Below, one piece after another: positions 34,468 through 44,141 of a DNA stretch of 64,000 bases (within the stretch, counting starts at the first letter, position 1; every line of letters begins with the position of its first letter). The translations under genes were made by a program, and so were the position numbers. The notes beneath the pieces are model-generated. The model was not told the DNA's origin. It did not search any database and saw nothing but the letters and a program-made list of their open reading frames with translations. Source of the DNA: Bog-105 sp965277435 (GTDB taxonomy: Bacteria; Acidobacteriota; Terriglobia; Bryobacterales; Bryobacteraceae); contig OZ255821.1 in NCBI GenBank assembly GCA_965277435.1, forward strand, positions 62,001 to 126,000, given 5' to 3'.

Positions 34468-35004
34468 TTACCACTCCGAATAAGGCGTGCCATCGCTTGC
34501 CTTGTCGTTGGTCTTGGAATAGACGTTGAAGACATTCTGGCCGCCCCAAGAATTCGAGGTAGTCTCATCCTGCATGCTGCGTCTGCCCCAGTCAGCATCG
34601 CCAGTCATTGGATCTTTGTTGATGCGGCGGAGAAATTTCATCTTGCCGCTATCTTTGCCGGTTGTGACGGTGTTTGCCAGTTTGACGCCATCAACCAGGG
34701 TCTCGAGCGAGGCCGGGTAGCAATAGGCGTCCGGTCCGGCATCCTTGATTTTGCCCGCATCGCACATGTCCTTGTATTTGTCGATGGCGTGACGCATGTC
34801 GCGCAGGTTTTCGAGCAGTTGCTTTTCGCGCTGACGACGAACCTGGTAGCGAGCCATGGGCACGGCCATGGTCGTGAGAATCATTAAGATGGTGAAAGCC
34901 ACGATGAGCTCGACGAGCGTCAGGCCGGCTTGCGTTTTGCGGCGACGCGCGAGAGCGGCCCCGGATGGGGAATAGCGAAATGACTGGGAACTGCGGAAAA
35001 ACAT
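34468..35004 (-). CDS. Second pseudopilin with longer leader
   Basis: The 178-residue protein has a 27-residue basic leader and a prepilin motif AGLTLVELIVAFTILMILTT. A GspG-like domain follows with KFLRRINKDPMTGDADWGRR, close to the sequence in its neighbour. Eight bases separate it from the next pseudopilin start and 16 from the secretin stop. Both pseudopilins probably join one inner-membrane pseudopilus. Confidence 0.85.
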   Translation of the reverse strand: MFFRSSQSFRYSPSGAALARRRKTQAGLTLVELIVAFTILMILTTMAVPMARYQVRRQREKQLLENLRDMRHAIDKYKDMCDAGKIKDAGPDAYCYPASLETLVDGVKLANTVTTGKDSGKMKFLRRINKDPMTGDADWGRRSMQDETTSNSWGGQNVFNVYSKTNDKASDGTPYSEW

Positions 35005-35020
35005 GGTTACTAATTCAAGA

Positions 35021-37090
35021 TTACTGATGCGGTTCAGTTAACGGGGGCGCTGACGCCTGCTGGGTCTGGCTCACAGGGCGATTTTGTGGAACGTTCAAAG
35101 CCTGAGGAACGGGCGGCGTCAGGATGCTCGGCTGCGGCACCGGCCCGGGTACGCGCGGCGTTGTCACGACGGGCGGAGCAGTGGGTGAAGGTAAGTTCAC
35201 GGCCACTGTAGAAGCGCTGCGACCGACCCGCGGTACGCGTTCGGTGCCGGCGTAGATGCCCTGACCGGCCAAATCGTATTCGGGAGCACGGGCGATGTGC
35301 GGAATGATGGCGATGAGAACTTCGCTGTCGGTGTTGCTGCGAGTCTTTGTTCCAAATAGATAGCTCAATCCAGGAATGTTCGTGAACCCAGGCAAACCGG
35401 AGAAAGCCCTGGTGTTCTCCTGGTCGGACAACCCTCCCAAAATACTGACTTCCCCATCTCGCATCCGCACATTGGCTTCATCAATCTGCTGTCCAATCAC
35501 CGGCTCCTGAATGCCGGCGATCGTCACAGGGGTCAGTTCGTTCGATATTTCAACGCGAACGTGCATGCTGATGTCTTCCGAGCCATTCACGTGCGGCTCA
35601 AGATCGATCAGCGTACCGATTTCAACCTGCTGAAATTGCGTCGTGGCATAGGGAATCGAGCCGGGTGTTGCGACGGCGGAATTTAACGAACCGGATACGT
35701 AGGGAATCTTCTGCCCGATCTTGAGCGACGCTTTGCCGCCGTCGGTCGCGCGAAGCTGGGGCCGTTGCAATACTTTGGTTGTGGAATCGTTGAGCAGAGC
35801 CGAAACGACAGTACTCGGAAGGGTAGTCGAAAAATCGGCGCTTGAAAGATGGCCGGCCTGCGCCAGCGTGAAGGTGTTGGGCGTAGTCGTTCCGGTTCCC
35901 GTACCGGTGCCTGTTCCTGTTCCTGTTCCTGTTCCCGTACCGGTGCCGGTCCCTGTTCCCGTTCCCGTGCCGTTGCCGTTATTGTTGTTGACCGGAGTGG
36001 GGCTGCGTGGCGTAAAGTTCAACGGGACGGATAACCCACCCTGCCCAAGCGCGGAAGCTCCAATCGTGGAGGCCAGAGTCTTATTTACTTCCATGATGAT
36101 GATGTCCAGCGTGACTTCCGCTTTAGACTTATCCAGATCGTGAACCAGTTTCTCGACGATTGAGATGGTGTCGGGTGAGCCGCGCGCGATGATGGCGTTC
36201 TGGCTGGCTACCTGGAAGACGTTAGAAGTCAGCTTGGCGCCCGTGCGCACACCATTGAAAATTTCGGTGAACTCATTCGGTGTGCTGGCATTCTGAATAT
36301 AGAACACCTTCACCACTTCATCCTGATATTCCTGACGCTTCTGCTCGCCTTCTTGAGTGACAAAAATGGCGTTGTGGCTGATCGGTTTCCAGAACGTGTG
36401 TGTAGTCAACGCGGTGTAATTGAGCGCCTCTTCGAGCGTGACGTTGGTTAGATCCAGGTTGTAATTCTTCGGCGTCCCGCCCAGCGTGTCCAGACCCGCT
36501 GGGTCTACCAGCAGGTTGATGCCGGCCAGTTTGCACACGCTCTCGTAGAGCACGCGCGCTGGCTGATTATTCACCTTCAGGCTGCTGATTTCGGCATTGA
36601 TTGGCTTGAGGGTGGGCGGCCCTTCCAAGGAATTGATCCGTTTTTCGACTTCCTGGCGGGCGCGCTCGGCCGGCGTATAAACGGGCGCTCCCGGATTGCG
36701 GGTTCTCTCGCGCAGCATCGCTGTGGTGTTGCGGATCTCCTGCAACGAAGCCTGGTTGCCGGGATCGGCCAGAAAAGCTTTTTGAAACTGGGCCAGGGCC
36801 GGCTCGAGCTTCTGCTCTTTTTGCAGGCTACGCCCTTCGGCCAAGTGGATTTGCGCGACTTTGTCATGAATGCGGTGGTTATAAAGCTGGTAACCGGCAT
36901 CGCTGGGATCAGCCGCCAGGGCGCCATCATACAGCTTGAGGGCGACGTCCCAGTTTTTCTCGGCTTCGGCCTTCTGCGCTTCTTTAAAGAGCTTGTCGCC
37001 CTTGCGGGTATGCGCTTCGAGCGAGCCGGTGAGCAGCGCCACCAAGCCCAAGAGAGCGACTACGAATCCTATTTTCTTGATCTGCTTCAC
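35021..37090 (-). CDS. Secretin (GspD/PilQ type) with N-terminal TPR region
   Basis: The 689-residue protein has a signal or anchor segment (residues 7-26) and TPR-like repeats (about 30-110). Secretin N domains follow (VFYIQNASTPNEFTEIFNGV then ASQNAIIARGSPDTISIVEK, about 260-330), and then the secretin core (about 440-615, ending LSYLFGTKTRSNTDSEVLIAIIPHI). A Pro-rich tail follows. A run of Gly-Thr dipeptides near residues 370-400 lies between the N domain and the core. It would form the outer-membrane channel for the pseudopilin genes downstream. Confidence 0.9.
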   Translation of the reverse strand: MKQIKKIGFVVALLGLVALLTGSLEAHTRKGDKLFKEAQKAEAEKNWDVALKLYDGALAADPSDAGYQLYNHRIHDKVAQIHLAEGRSLQKEQKLEPALAQFQKAFLADPGNQASLQEIRNTTAMLRERTRNPGAPVYTPAERARQEVEKRINSLEGPPTLKPINAEISSLKVNNQPARVLYESVCKLAGINLLVDPAGLDTLGGTPKNYNLDLTNVTLEEALNYTALTTHTFWKPISHNAIFVTQEGEQKRQEYQDEVVKVFYIQNASTPNEFTEIFNGVRTGAKLTSNVFQVASQNAIIARGSPDTISIVEKLVHDLDKSKAEVTLDIIIMEVNKTLASTIGASALGQGGLSVPLNFTPRSPTPVNNNNGNGTGTGTGTGTGTGTGTGTGTGTGTGTGTTTPNTFTLAQAGHLSSADFSTTLPSTVVSALLNDSTTKVLQRPQLRATDGGKASLKIGQKIPYVSGSLNSAVATPGSIPYATTQFQQVEIGTLIDLEPHVNGSEDISMHVRVEISNELTPVTIAGIQEPVIGQQIDEANVRMRDGEVSILGGLSDQENTRAFSGLPGFTNIPGLSYLFGTKTRSNTDSEVLIAIIPHIARAPEYDLAGQGIYAGTERVPRVGRSASTVAVNLPSPTAPPVVTTPRVPGPVPQPSILTPPVPQALNVPQNRPVSQTQQASAPPLTEPHQ
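35890..35988. repeat. Gly-Thr-coding hexamer tandem repeat in the secretin gene
   Basis: On the plus strand the DNA repeats units such as GTTCCT, GTTCCC and GTACCG about sixteen times. On the coding strand this gives a run of alternating Gly and Thr. The units vary in the third position, so copy number may change by slippage without breaking the frame. Confidence 0.85.
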
Positions 37091-37276
37091 CTTAGAAAAT
37101 CACCTTCAAAACCAACCTCATCCAGACAATTCTGCCGGCCCACCCGCTCAGGACACACGCGTAACCAAGGAAAAACTGCCTTTCCCGGAGTATATTCCTC
37201 TCTTGGTTCGAATGAAAGACGCTGCGCATCACTGCGGCGTGCAAATAAGGAATACGAGAGGTGCGGGAAACTAGAT

Positions 37277-37768
37277 GTGGAAGACGGCGCCTACACATTG
37301 TCTCAGCAAACGGATTTCAAGATTTTGAGCGACAACCGCTCGGCCGGGCACAACTATCACCTGGCAGACCGGTACGAAGCCGGGCTGGTACTCACTGGTA
37401 CGGAAGTGAAAGCGGCCAAGAACGGCAAAGTGCAGTTGAAAGAAAGCTACGCGGAGGTCAACGACAACGAAGCGTGGCTAGTGAATGCGCATATCAGCGA
37501 GTATTCGCATGGCAATCTGATGAATCACGCGCCGGTACGAAAACGGAAGCTGCTGCTACACCGTTCCGAGATCGAGAAACTGCGCGCCGAGACGCGCGAA
37601 AAAGGGCTGACGTTAGTACCCACCAAACTATATATAAAGGCTGGCCGGATCAAGGTGGAGATCGCGGTAGGTAAAGGCAAGAAGTTCCACGATAAGCGGG
37701 AAGCGACCAAAGCAAAGGAGATGCAGGCGGAGGCCAAAGCCGAAATGGCGCGGCGGGCACGCCAGTAG
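37277..37768 (+). CDS. smpB: SsrA-binding protein
   Basis: The 163-residue product from GTG 37277 matches SmpB: ILSDNRSAGHNYHLADRYEA, LTGTEVKAAKNGKVQLKESY, NAHISEYSHGN, RKLLLHRSEIEKL, KLYIKAGRIKVEIAVGKGKK and the basic HDKREATKAKEM tail. It binds tmRNA to rescue stalled ribosomes. The start is uncertain by a few codons (TTG 37298 is the alternative); the ATG at 37275 is in another frame. Confidence 0.93.
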   Translation: MEDGAYTLSQQTDFKILSDNRSAGHNYHLADRYEAGLVLTGTEVKAAKNGKVQLKESYAEVNDNEAWLVNAHISEYSHGNLMNHAPVRKRKLLLHRSEIEKLRAETREKGLTLVPTKLYIKAGRIKVEIAVGKGKKFHDKREATKAKEMQAEAKAEMARRARQ

Positions 37769-37861
37769 GGCGAGGATTGGCAGGCTAAAAGAGGTCCATG
37801 AAAAACTTGAGCTAGCCGCAGATGGACGCGGATCAACCCAGATAAAACATTTTCTTGATCG

Positions 37862-37881
37862 GCGTTTATCAGCGTTTATCA
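37862..37881. repeat. Tandem 10-base repeat before pepA
   Basis: GCGTTTATCA occurs twice in a row. It lies in the 130-base gap between smpB and pepA, in a stretch beginning CCGCAGATGGACGCGGAT that looks like a dispersed non-coding repeat. Its significance is unclear; copies elsewhere in the genome would show it. Confidence 0.35.
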
Positions 37882-37900
37882 GCGGCCAACACTTCTAATT

Positions 37901-39430
37901 ATGCAGATTTCAATAGATACTTCACGAGTCGAGAAGTTGAGCGTAGATGCACTGGCGGTAGTGTGTTTTGAGAGCGCCGAGAACGAGCGCGAAGCGCAGG
38001 TGGGCAATGCGCCGAGTGCGCCTTCGTTGACTCCCACCGATCCGGCGGTGGCCGAGCAGGGCAGCTGGCTGGCGGAATTGCGCGCGTCGGGCGAATTCAC
38101 CGGCAAGCTTTACGACATGGCGGTACTGCACCGGCCGCAAGGAGTTTCCGCCAAACGGGTGGTACTGATTGGTGGCGGCCCGCGCGACAAGTTTTCCACG
38201 GTCGAGATCCGCCGGATCGCTGGGGTGCTCATCCGCTCCTTAAAAACGAAGGGCGTGCGCAGCATCGGGCTCCGGCTCGAGAACGATGCCACGGCGGCCG
38301 ATGTGACGGCGGCGGTCGAGGGCGCAATTTTGGGCGGATGGGAAGCCGACAAGTACAAAACTGACCCGAAGAAAAATCAGAAGCGCGTGGACAGCTTTAC
38401 CGTGGCGGTCGAAGGCGGCGCAAAAGGTGAGTTGACGGCCGCGGCGCAACGAGGCGAGATCATCGGCGAGGCGCAGAACTTCACGCGGGATCTGGTGAAC
38501 GAGCCGGCGAACAAGCTGACGCCTGCCGCGCTAGCGGAGGCCGCCAGCAGCATGGCGGCTGAGTTCGGTGTCGAGTACAAAGCGCTCGATCGCGCGGCCA
38601 TGCAAGACCTCGGCATGGGCGCGCTGCTGGGTGTGGCGATGGGGAGCGAGAATCCGCCTTACCTGATCGAGCTCGCCTACCGGCCGCCGCGCACGGAAGC
38701 ACGCGCGCATCTGGCGCTGGTTGGCAAAGGCGTGACCTTCGACACCGGCGGCATTTCGATCAAGCCCAGCGACGGCATGGAAAAGATGAAGTACGACATG
38801 GCCGGAGCGGCAGGCGTGATCGGAGCGATGCGGGCGATCGGCCAGCTGAAGCCATCCATTCCGGTGACAGCCTACGCGCCGCTGGTCGAGAACATGGTCA
38901 GCGGCATCGCGCAGCGGCCGGGTGATATCGTGACGGCGCTTTCGGGCAAGACGATCGAAGTGCTCAACACGGATGCCGAAGGCCGTTTGATTCTGGCCGA
39001 TGCACTGACCTATGCCAACCGCAACGGCGCAACGCACATTGTAGATGCAGCTACCTTAACCGGCGCAATCGGCGTGGCGCTCGGGCACTACAACATGGGT
39101 GCGTTTACCAACAGCGAAGAGTTCCTGGGGCGTTTTCTGGCGGCCTCGCGGGTGGCGGGCGAAAAGGCCTGGCCGATGCCGATGGACGAAGAGTACAAGG
39201 AGTATTTGAAGTCTGCCTTTGCCGATCTGCCGAATATTGGCGGGCGCTATGGCGGATCGATCACGGCGGCCTGGTTTTTACGCGAGTTTGCCGATCCAAC
39301 CCCCTGGGTTCACCTGGATATCGCGTCGACGGCATGGCTGGACGAAGGCAAGGCGTGGCTTTCGAAGGGGCCCACCGGTGTAGTGGTGCGCTCGATGGTG
39401 GAACTGGCGATGAACTGGAACGGCAAGTAG
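37901..39430 (+). CDS. pepA: Leucyl aminopeptidase, M17 family
   Basis: This 509-residue enzyme has the M17 catalytic domain with GKGVTFDTGGISIKPSDG (residues about 272-289), the metal-binding aspartates and the signature NTDAEGRLILADAL (about 353). A smaller N-terminal domain covers residues 1-160. It is a cytosolic two-metal aminopeptidase that removes N-terminal residues. It is monocistronic as far as the sequence shows. Confidence 0.95.
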   Translation: MQISIDTSRVEKLSVDALAVVCFESAENEREAQVGNAPSAPSLTPTDPAVAEQGSWLAELRASGEFTGKLYDMAVLHRPQGVSAKRVVLIGGGPRDKFSTVEIRRIAGVLIRSLKTKGVRSIGLRLENDATAADVTAAVEGAILGGWEADKYKTDPKKNQKRVDSFTVAVEGGAKGELTAAAQRGEIIGEAQNFTRDLVNEPANKLTPAALAEAASSMAAEFGVEYKALDRAAMQDLGMGALLGVAMGSENPPYLIELAYRPPRTEARAHLALVGKGVTFDTGGISIKPSDGMEKMKYDMAGAAGVIGAMRAIGQLKPSIPVTAYAPLVENMVSGIAQRPGDIVTALSGKTIEVLNTDAEGRLILADALTYANRNGATHIVDAATLTGAIGVALGHYNMGAFTNSEEFLGRFLAASRVAGEKAWPMPMDEEYKEYLKSAFADLPNIGGRYGGSITAAWFLREFADPTPWVHLDIASTAWLDEGKAWLSKGPTGVVVRSMVELAMNWNGK

Positions 39431-39497
39431 CTTAAAGGGAATAGTAGCCGGACTATACTCGGAAGGCGTCGCAATTTTCTTCCAGGGATTCGTAACC

Positions 39498-40751
39498 ATG
39501 CAGCTTCGCGTTTTAGCGTTTGTATTGGCCGGCGGCAAGGGTACCCGGCTCTTTCCTCTCACTAAGGAAAGAGCCAAGCCGGCGGTGCCTTTCGGCGGCC
39601 GCTACCGCATCGTCGATTTCGTGTTGAGCAACCTGGTGAACTCCGGGATATATTCGATATACGTTCTCATTCAATTTAAGAGCCAGTCCTTGCTGCAACA
39701 TCTGCGCGAGGGCTGGGAAGTGAGCGGGCTACTGAAAAATAATTTCATTATCCCGGTGCCGGCGCAGATGCGCTCAACCCACGAGGACTGGTATCGCGGG
39801 ACGGCCGATGCGATCAATCAGAACATCAATCTGATCGAGCAAGCCGATCCGCATGTCGTGGTGATTTTCGGCGCGGATCATATCTATCGGATGAACATCC
39901 GCCAGATGATCGAATTTCATGTGGAGAAGCGGGCCGGTGTTACTGTGGCGGCCATTCCGGTGGACAAAGCGTACGCGACCGAGTTCGGAGTCATCGAGAC
40001 GACGCCGGAACACAACATCATCGGCTTCCACGAGAAGAAAGCGGATGCGCCGACCATGCCGAATGATCCCGGACGCGTGTATGCTTCCATGGGCAATTAC
40101 ATTTTTTCGACCGACGTACTGCTGCGCGAACTGCATGCCGACAGCAAGAACGAAAAGAGTTCGCATGATTTCGGCAAAGACATTCTGCCTTCGCTGATTG
40201 GGCGCGCGGACATGTATGCCTACGACTTCAATACCAACGTGATTCCGGGCGACCCGATCGACTTGCCGCAGTACTGGCGCGATGTAGGTACGCTCGATGC
40301 ATATTACGAAGCGAGCATGGACTTGCGGGCGGTTTCACCCGAGCTCAACCTGTACAACCGGCAGTGGCCTTTGCGCACGGCCGGTTACTTCGACGCGCCC
40401 GCAAAATTCGTGTTTGATGAAGAAGGTCGGCGCGGCATGGCGGTCGATTCGATCGTGGCCGGAAGCTCGATTGTGTCGGGCGGCTTTGTGAAATGCTCTG
40501 TGCTGGGCCGCGGCGTGCGCATTCATACGGGAGCGGATGTGCAGGAATCGGTGATCTTCGATAATTGCGATATCGGGCGGCATTCGAAGATCCGCCGGGC
40601 GATTCTGGATAAGAATGTGAAGATCCCTCCTGGAACGCAGATCGGGTACGACCTCGACGAAGACAGGAAGCGGTATTTCGTCACCGACAGTGGAATCGTG
40701 GTGATTGAGGGGCATCAATCGACAGTGGATATTTCTACTTTGCAGGTTTAG
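39498..40751 (+). CDS. glgC: Glucose-1-phosphate adenylyltransferase
   Basis: The 417-residue protein has the nucleotidyltransferase start FVLAGGKGTRLFPLTKERAK (residues 6-25), the RYRIVDFVLSN segment, GTADAINQN near residue 96, IFGADHIYRMN holding the metal-binding Asp, and a C-terminal left-handed beta-helix (about 320-400). It makes ADP-glucose for glycogen synthesis in the cytosol and is usually allosterically controlled. Confidence 0.95.
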   Translation: MQLRVLAFVLAGGKGTRLFPLTKERAKPAVPFGGRYRIVDFVLSNLVNSGIYSIYVLIQFKSQSLLQHLREGWEVSGLLKNNFIIPVPAQMRSTHEDWYRGTADAINQNINLIEQADPHVVVIFGADHIYRMNIRQMIEFHVEKRAGVTVAAIPVDKAYATEFGVIETTPEHNIIGFHEKKADAPTMPNDPGRVYASMGNYIFSTDVLLRELHADSKNEKSSHDFGKDILPSLIGRADMYAYDFNTNVIPGDPIDLPQYWRDVGTLDAYYEASMDLRAVSPELNLYNRQWPLRTAGYFDAPAKFVFDEEGRRGMAVDSIVAGSSIVSGGFVKCSVLGRGVRIHTGADVQESVIFDNCDIGRHSKIRRAILDKNVKIPPGTQIGYDLDEDRKRYFVTDSGIVVIEGHQSTVDISTLQV

Positions 40752-40774
40752 GCTACATAGGTAGGCGGTCGCCC

Positions 40775-41098
40775 GCTCGCGCTGCGTAAGCATTTCGATA
40801 ACGATTATCAGCAGCGTGCCGCCATCCAGAATCGGGGTGGACAGCAGATTGAAGATAGCGAGCTGTAAGCTGACGATCGACATCAGGATCAGATAACTGT
40901 AGACGCCTTGCTGGGCCGCTTTGTTCGACAACTGGGCGATGCCGTCCGGTCCGGAAACCGATTTGGTGGAGACGGGGCGTTCGATTAAACTGCCGAGCAC
41001 CTGAAATAGCATGAGCGTTCTGACGATTGAACGTCGAGATTCCGCAAGCGCGGGTACCAAGCCGAGTCTTACGAACTGCACGGACATTTTGAAGGTGA
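40775..41098 (-). pseudogene. Divergent partial copy of rseP 3' region
   Basis: The DNA and the minus-strand translation follow the C-terminal part of the RseP gene at about 47415-47741. FQVLGSLIERPVSTKSVSGP, SYLILMSIVSLQLAIFNLLS and PILDGGTLL are shared apart from substitutions. Small length differences and changes such as LLPIP to LLSTP are present, and no start or zinc motif remains. It lies between glgC and the ADOP gene and is a non-functional duplicate fragment. Confidence 0.85.
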
Positions 41099-41165
41099 AG
41101 CGGATGCCCGCTTTCGAGCTTTTTGAGCATGTGCGAGACCTGCACCGGCTGGAAGGGCAAGCCGC

Positions 41166-43790
41166 CTAATCGATTCGCAACGCCTGTTGTGGGGCAATGC
41201 GCAATGCCCGCCGGATAGGCTGGATTGACGCCAGGACAATCGTGAACACGATGCATAACACGCAGGCAGCCAGTGTTCCGGGATCGTGTGGCGCGACACC
41301 GAAGAGTTGCGACCGGAGCAAGGTGACGGCAGCCAGCGCGCCGGGCACGCCGATGAGGGTACCGAGCGCGATCATGGAGGCTGCTTCCGAGACAAATAAC
41401 CGGACGATATCTCTCGCCGAAGCTCCCAGCGCCAACCGGATTCCCATTTCACGGGTACGCCTCGTCAGCGTGTAAGAAAGTACTCCATAAATTCCTGCTG
41501 CAACAAGCAGCATCGCGAGTGCCGCAAACAATGTCGACAAAAACCCGAGCACTTCCTGGGTAGAGAAGGCGCCTTCGATTTGAGTCTGCAAGGTCTGTAT
41601 GGCAAGTATTGGCGTATGGGGGTCGACATCCCGAATGGCTGTCCGCAATGTGGGCAGCAGCGGTGCGCACGCGCCATCGCAGCGTACAAACACCGTGAGG
41701 CTCGATGCGAGTAATTGCCCGGCATCCTGATAGACAGTGTCCAGGGTGGTTTCTCGTGGGCCCTGATCACGAATGTCCGCTACGACCCCGATGACCGGCA
41801 GTTTTCCGCCCTCGCTCCGAAGATAGCGGCCGATCGGATTCTCGCCGTGGAAATATGTTTTTGCCAGATGCTCGCTAATGATGTAAACCTGCTGTTTGTC
41901 CGGCGTGTCGGCGGCGTTGAAATCGCGGCCGGCGAGAAGGCGCGCGCCGATGGTATCGAAGTAGCCGGGATTGACACCGTAAATATTGGTCTGTACTGCG
42001 CCGCTGTGGGCATCGGTATCGAGTTTCATTTTCATCGAGCTTTCGAAATTGATCGCGAAGGCAGTAGCGGCAGCTTTCACGCCCGGGAGAGTGCGAAGGC
42101 GGTCAGTAACCCGCGCGTAGAATTGATTGGCGCGAGCGGAGGCGTAACCACCGGTGGCGGGCCTGATTTCGATAGCGGCTATCTCATCGGGCCGGAAACC
42201 GAGATTCTGTGTTTGCAGGTTGCGCAGCGTTCCGGCCAGTAGTCCGGCTGAAAGCACGACGATGAACGATAGCGCGATCTGTACGACGACGAAAGCCTTA
42301 CGCAGGGCCACTCCGGTGCGGGTGTTTCCGGCGGATGAGCCGAGTGGCGCCGTCCGTGCGGCTTGAAGAGCAGGCGCAGCTCCAAACAGCAGCACGCAAA
42401 CGATGGAGGTGGCCGCGACGAAGAGCAGGACGGTCCCATCCAGCGCGATATGCAACTGGTGAATCTGAGGAGTTGTGCGATTCAGGAACGAAAGCAGGAT
42501 TCGTTCAATGGCATCGGCGACCGCGATGCCGGCTGCTGTGCCGAATACCGCAAGTAACGCACTCTCGACCAGCACCTGGGCCAGTATGCGCCTCCGCGAG
42601 CCTCCGATAGCGAGGCGCAAGGCAAACTCGGAGGAGCGTGCCGATGTACGCGAAAGCAGCAGTGTGGCGAGGTTGGCACAGGCGATGAGCAGGACGACCA
42701 GCGATACTGCCAGCAGAATCGACGCGGGTTTGGCGAGCTTTGAAGAAGACACAAACCCAGCGCTGCCGTCTCCGAGTTGAACAGCAGCCGCGTAGTTATG
42801 CAGCTTCGCGGACGCGAGATAGGTGCGGTTCAGACGAGTCAGCTGCCCCGCCGCGGCGGCCCGTGTTGCCTCTGGCTTCAGGCGCGCCATGGCAGAAAAA
42901 AGGGACAGCCGCGATGTCCAATCGAAATGGGGAATGCCGACGAAAGCCGGCATGTAATCGATAAGGCGGGTAGCGGGAATTTGCAAATCGATCGGCCGCT
43001 GTAAGTCCGGTCCGGTAAAGCCGCGCTCGCTGACGCCTACGATCTTGTACAGGCGCGTATTCAAACGAATGGTGCGTCCGACAACATCCGCAGCACCGCG
43101 AAACTGGTCTCTCCACAACCTGTAACTGATCACGCACACGGGATTGGCTTCGGCGTCATCGAGGTCGCGCTGCGTAAGCAATCTGCCGCGCTCCGGCTTG
43201 ATTTGCAGGGTGCGGAAGTAGTCGCCGGTTACGAGCTCGGCGGAGAACCATTGCGGATGATCGCCGAACATGATGCTGACGTCGAGCGGACGCGTTCCCA
43301 ATAAGCCGTCGGTGTGCGTTGCCTGCCGGTTTAGCTCGTTCAGCTGGCGATAGCTCAGAGTGAGCGGTTCGCCGGCATTCTTAAGCACTACCAATTGCGT
43401 CGCCCGCGGAACCGGCAACTGCTTCAGCAAGACAGCGTTGACAAACGAGAACAGAGCGGCATTGGCTCCGATCCCGAGTGCGAGCGAAAGCACTGCCGAT
43501 GCGGTAAAGGCTGGATTTTTGCGGCACTGCCGGAGCGCGAAGCGGAGATCGCGGCCCACGTTTTCAAGGCTGCGAAAGCGAGCCTGGTCGCGGTACCGTT
43601 CTTTCGCAAGTTCGACGGGTCCGAATTCCCGGCGTGCTGCTTGCAGCGCGTCAACGGGCCCGAGGCCCTGTTTGGACTGGCGAGCCGCCGCTAGCGCAGC
43701 GAGATGTTCGTGAAATTCTTCCTGCAACCGAAGCTCGGTTGTTTCGGGGTGGAGGGTTGCAAACAGACGCCGGAAAAATGATTTGAACAT
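41166..43790 (-). CDS. Acidobacterial orphan MacB/FtsX-type permease (ADOP)
   Basis: The 874-residue protein starts with a cytosolic segment (HPETTELRLQEEFHEHLAAL then ALQAARREFGPVE) typical of this family. Residues about 70-95 include NPAFTASAVLSLALGIGANA, the first membrane helix. A periplasmic MacB-type core, a central group of three helices, a second periplasmic domain and a terminal three-helix FtsX block follow, ending RRALRIAPQQALRID. No ATPase gene lies nearby, hence orphan. The transported substrate is unknown. The PadR gene ends 3 bases before its start codon region and is its usual partner. Confidence 0.9.
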   Translation of the reverse strand: MFKSFFRRLFATLHPETTELRLQEEFHEHLAALAAARQSKQGLGPVDALQAARREFGPVELAKERYRDQARFRSLENVGRDLRFALRQCRKNPAFTASAVLSLALGIGANAALFSFVNAVLLKQLPVPRATQLVVLKNAGEPLTLSYRQLNELNRQATHTDGLLGTRPLDVSIMFGDHPQWFSAELVTGDYFRTLQIKPERGRLLTQRDLDDAEANPVCVISYRLWRDQFRGAADVVGRTIRLNTRLYKIVGVSERGFTGPDLQRPIDLQIPATRLIDYMPAFVGIPHFDWTSRLSLFSAMARLKPEATRAAAAGQLTRLNRTYLASAKLHNYAAAVQLGDGSAGFVSSSKLAKPASILLAVSLVVLLIACANLATLLLSRTSARSSEFALRLAIGGSRRRILAQVLVESALLAVFGTAAGIAVADAIERILLSFLNRTTPQIHQLHIALDGTVLLFVAATSIVCVLLFGAAPALQAARTAPLGSSAGNTRTGVALRKAFVVVQIALSFIVVLSAGLLAGTLRNLQTQNLGFRPDEIAAIEIRPATGGYASARANQFYARVTDRLRTLPGVKAAATAFAINFESSMKMKLDTDAHSGAVQTNIYGVNPGYFDTIGARLLAGRDFNAADTPDKQQVYIISEHLAKTYFHGENPIGRYLRSEGGKLPVIGVVADIRDQGPRETTLDTVYQDAGQLLASSLTVFVRCDGACAPLLPTLRTAIRDVDPHTPILAIQTLQTQIEGAFSTQEVLGFLSTLFAALAMLLVAAGIYGVLSYTLTRRTREMGIRLALGASARDIVRLFVSEAASMIALGTLIGVPGALAAVTLLRSQLFGVAPHDPGTLAACVLCIVFTIVLASIQPIRRALRIAPQQALRID

Positions 43791-43793
43791 TGA

Positions 43794-44141
43794 CTACTCC
43801 GCAGGCGCGAGTACCCGCTGCATGACGCCGGCGAAGCGTTCCCAATCGGCCGTCTCTTGGCGCAGTTGCTTTTTGCCGGTTTTGGTCAACGAGTAGAAGC
43901 GCGCTCGACGCTTGTTCTCCGATTCGCCCCATTCCGAGGCAATCCAGCCCTTTTGTTCCAGGCGCAGGAGAGCGGGGTATAGCGTTCCCTGGTTCAACTG
44001 AAGAATGTTGGCCGACACCTGCTGAATGCGAACGGCGAGGCCATAGCCGTGGGTGGGACCGAGAGTTTCGAGCGTCTTGAGCACGATCAGATCGAGCGTG
44101 CCTTGCAGAATATCGGATTTGCCGGCGGACGGAGCGCTCAT
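43794..44141 (-). CDS. PadR-family transcriptional regulator
   Basis: From ATG 44141 the product has 115 residues, normal for short PadR proteins. The winged helix contains LDLIVLKTLETLGPTHGYGL, NQGTLYPALLRLEQKGWI and KRRARFYSLTKTGKKQL. PadR proteins paired with ADOP genes normally repress the pair. A palindrome overlaps the start codon and a strong promoter lies just upstream, so self-regulation is likely. It is followed by the permease gene 3 bases later. Confidence 0.9.
   Translation of the reverse strand: MSAPSAGKSDILQGTLDLIVLKTLETLGPTHGYGLAVRIQQVSANILQLNQGTLYPALLRLEQKGWIASEWGESENKRRARFYSLTKTGKKQLRQETADWERFAGVMQRVLAPAE

Noticed and set aside
35890..35988. CRISPR array
   Set aside because: The short units are in frame and encode Gly-Thr within the secretin, without spacers.
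37275..37277. ATG at 37275 as smpB start
   Set aside because: It is out of frame with the SmpB sequence; GTG 37277 is in frame.
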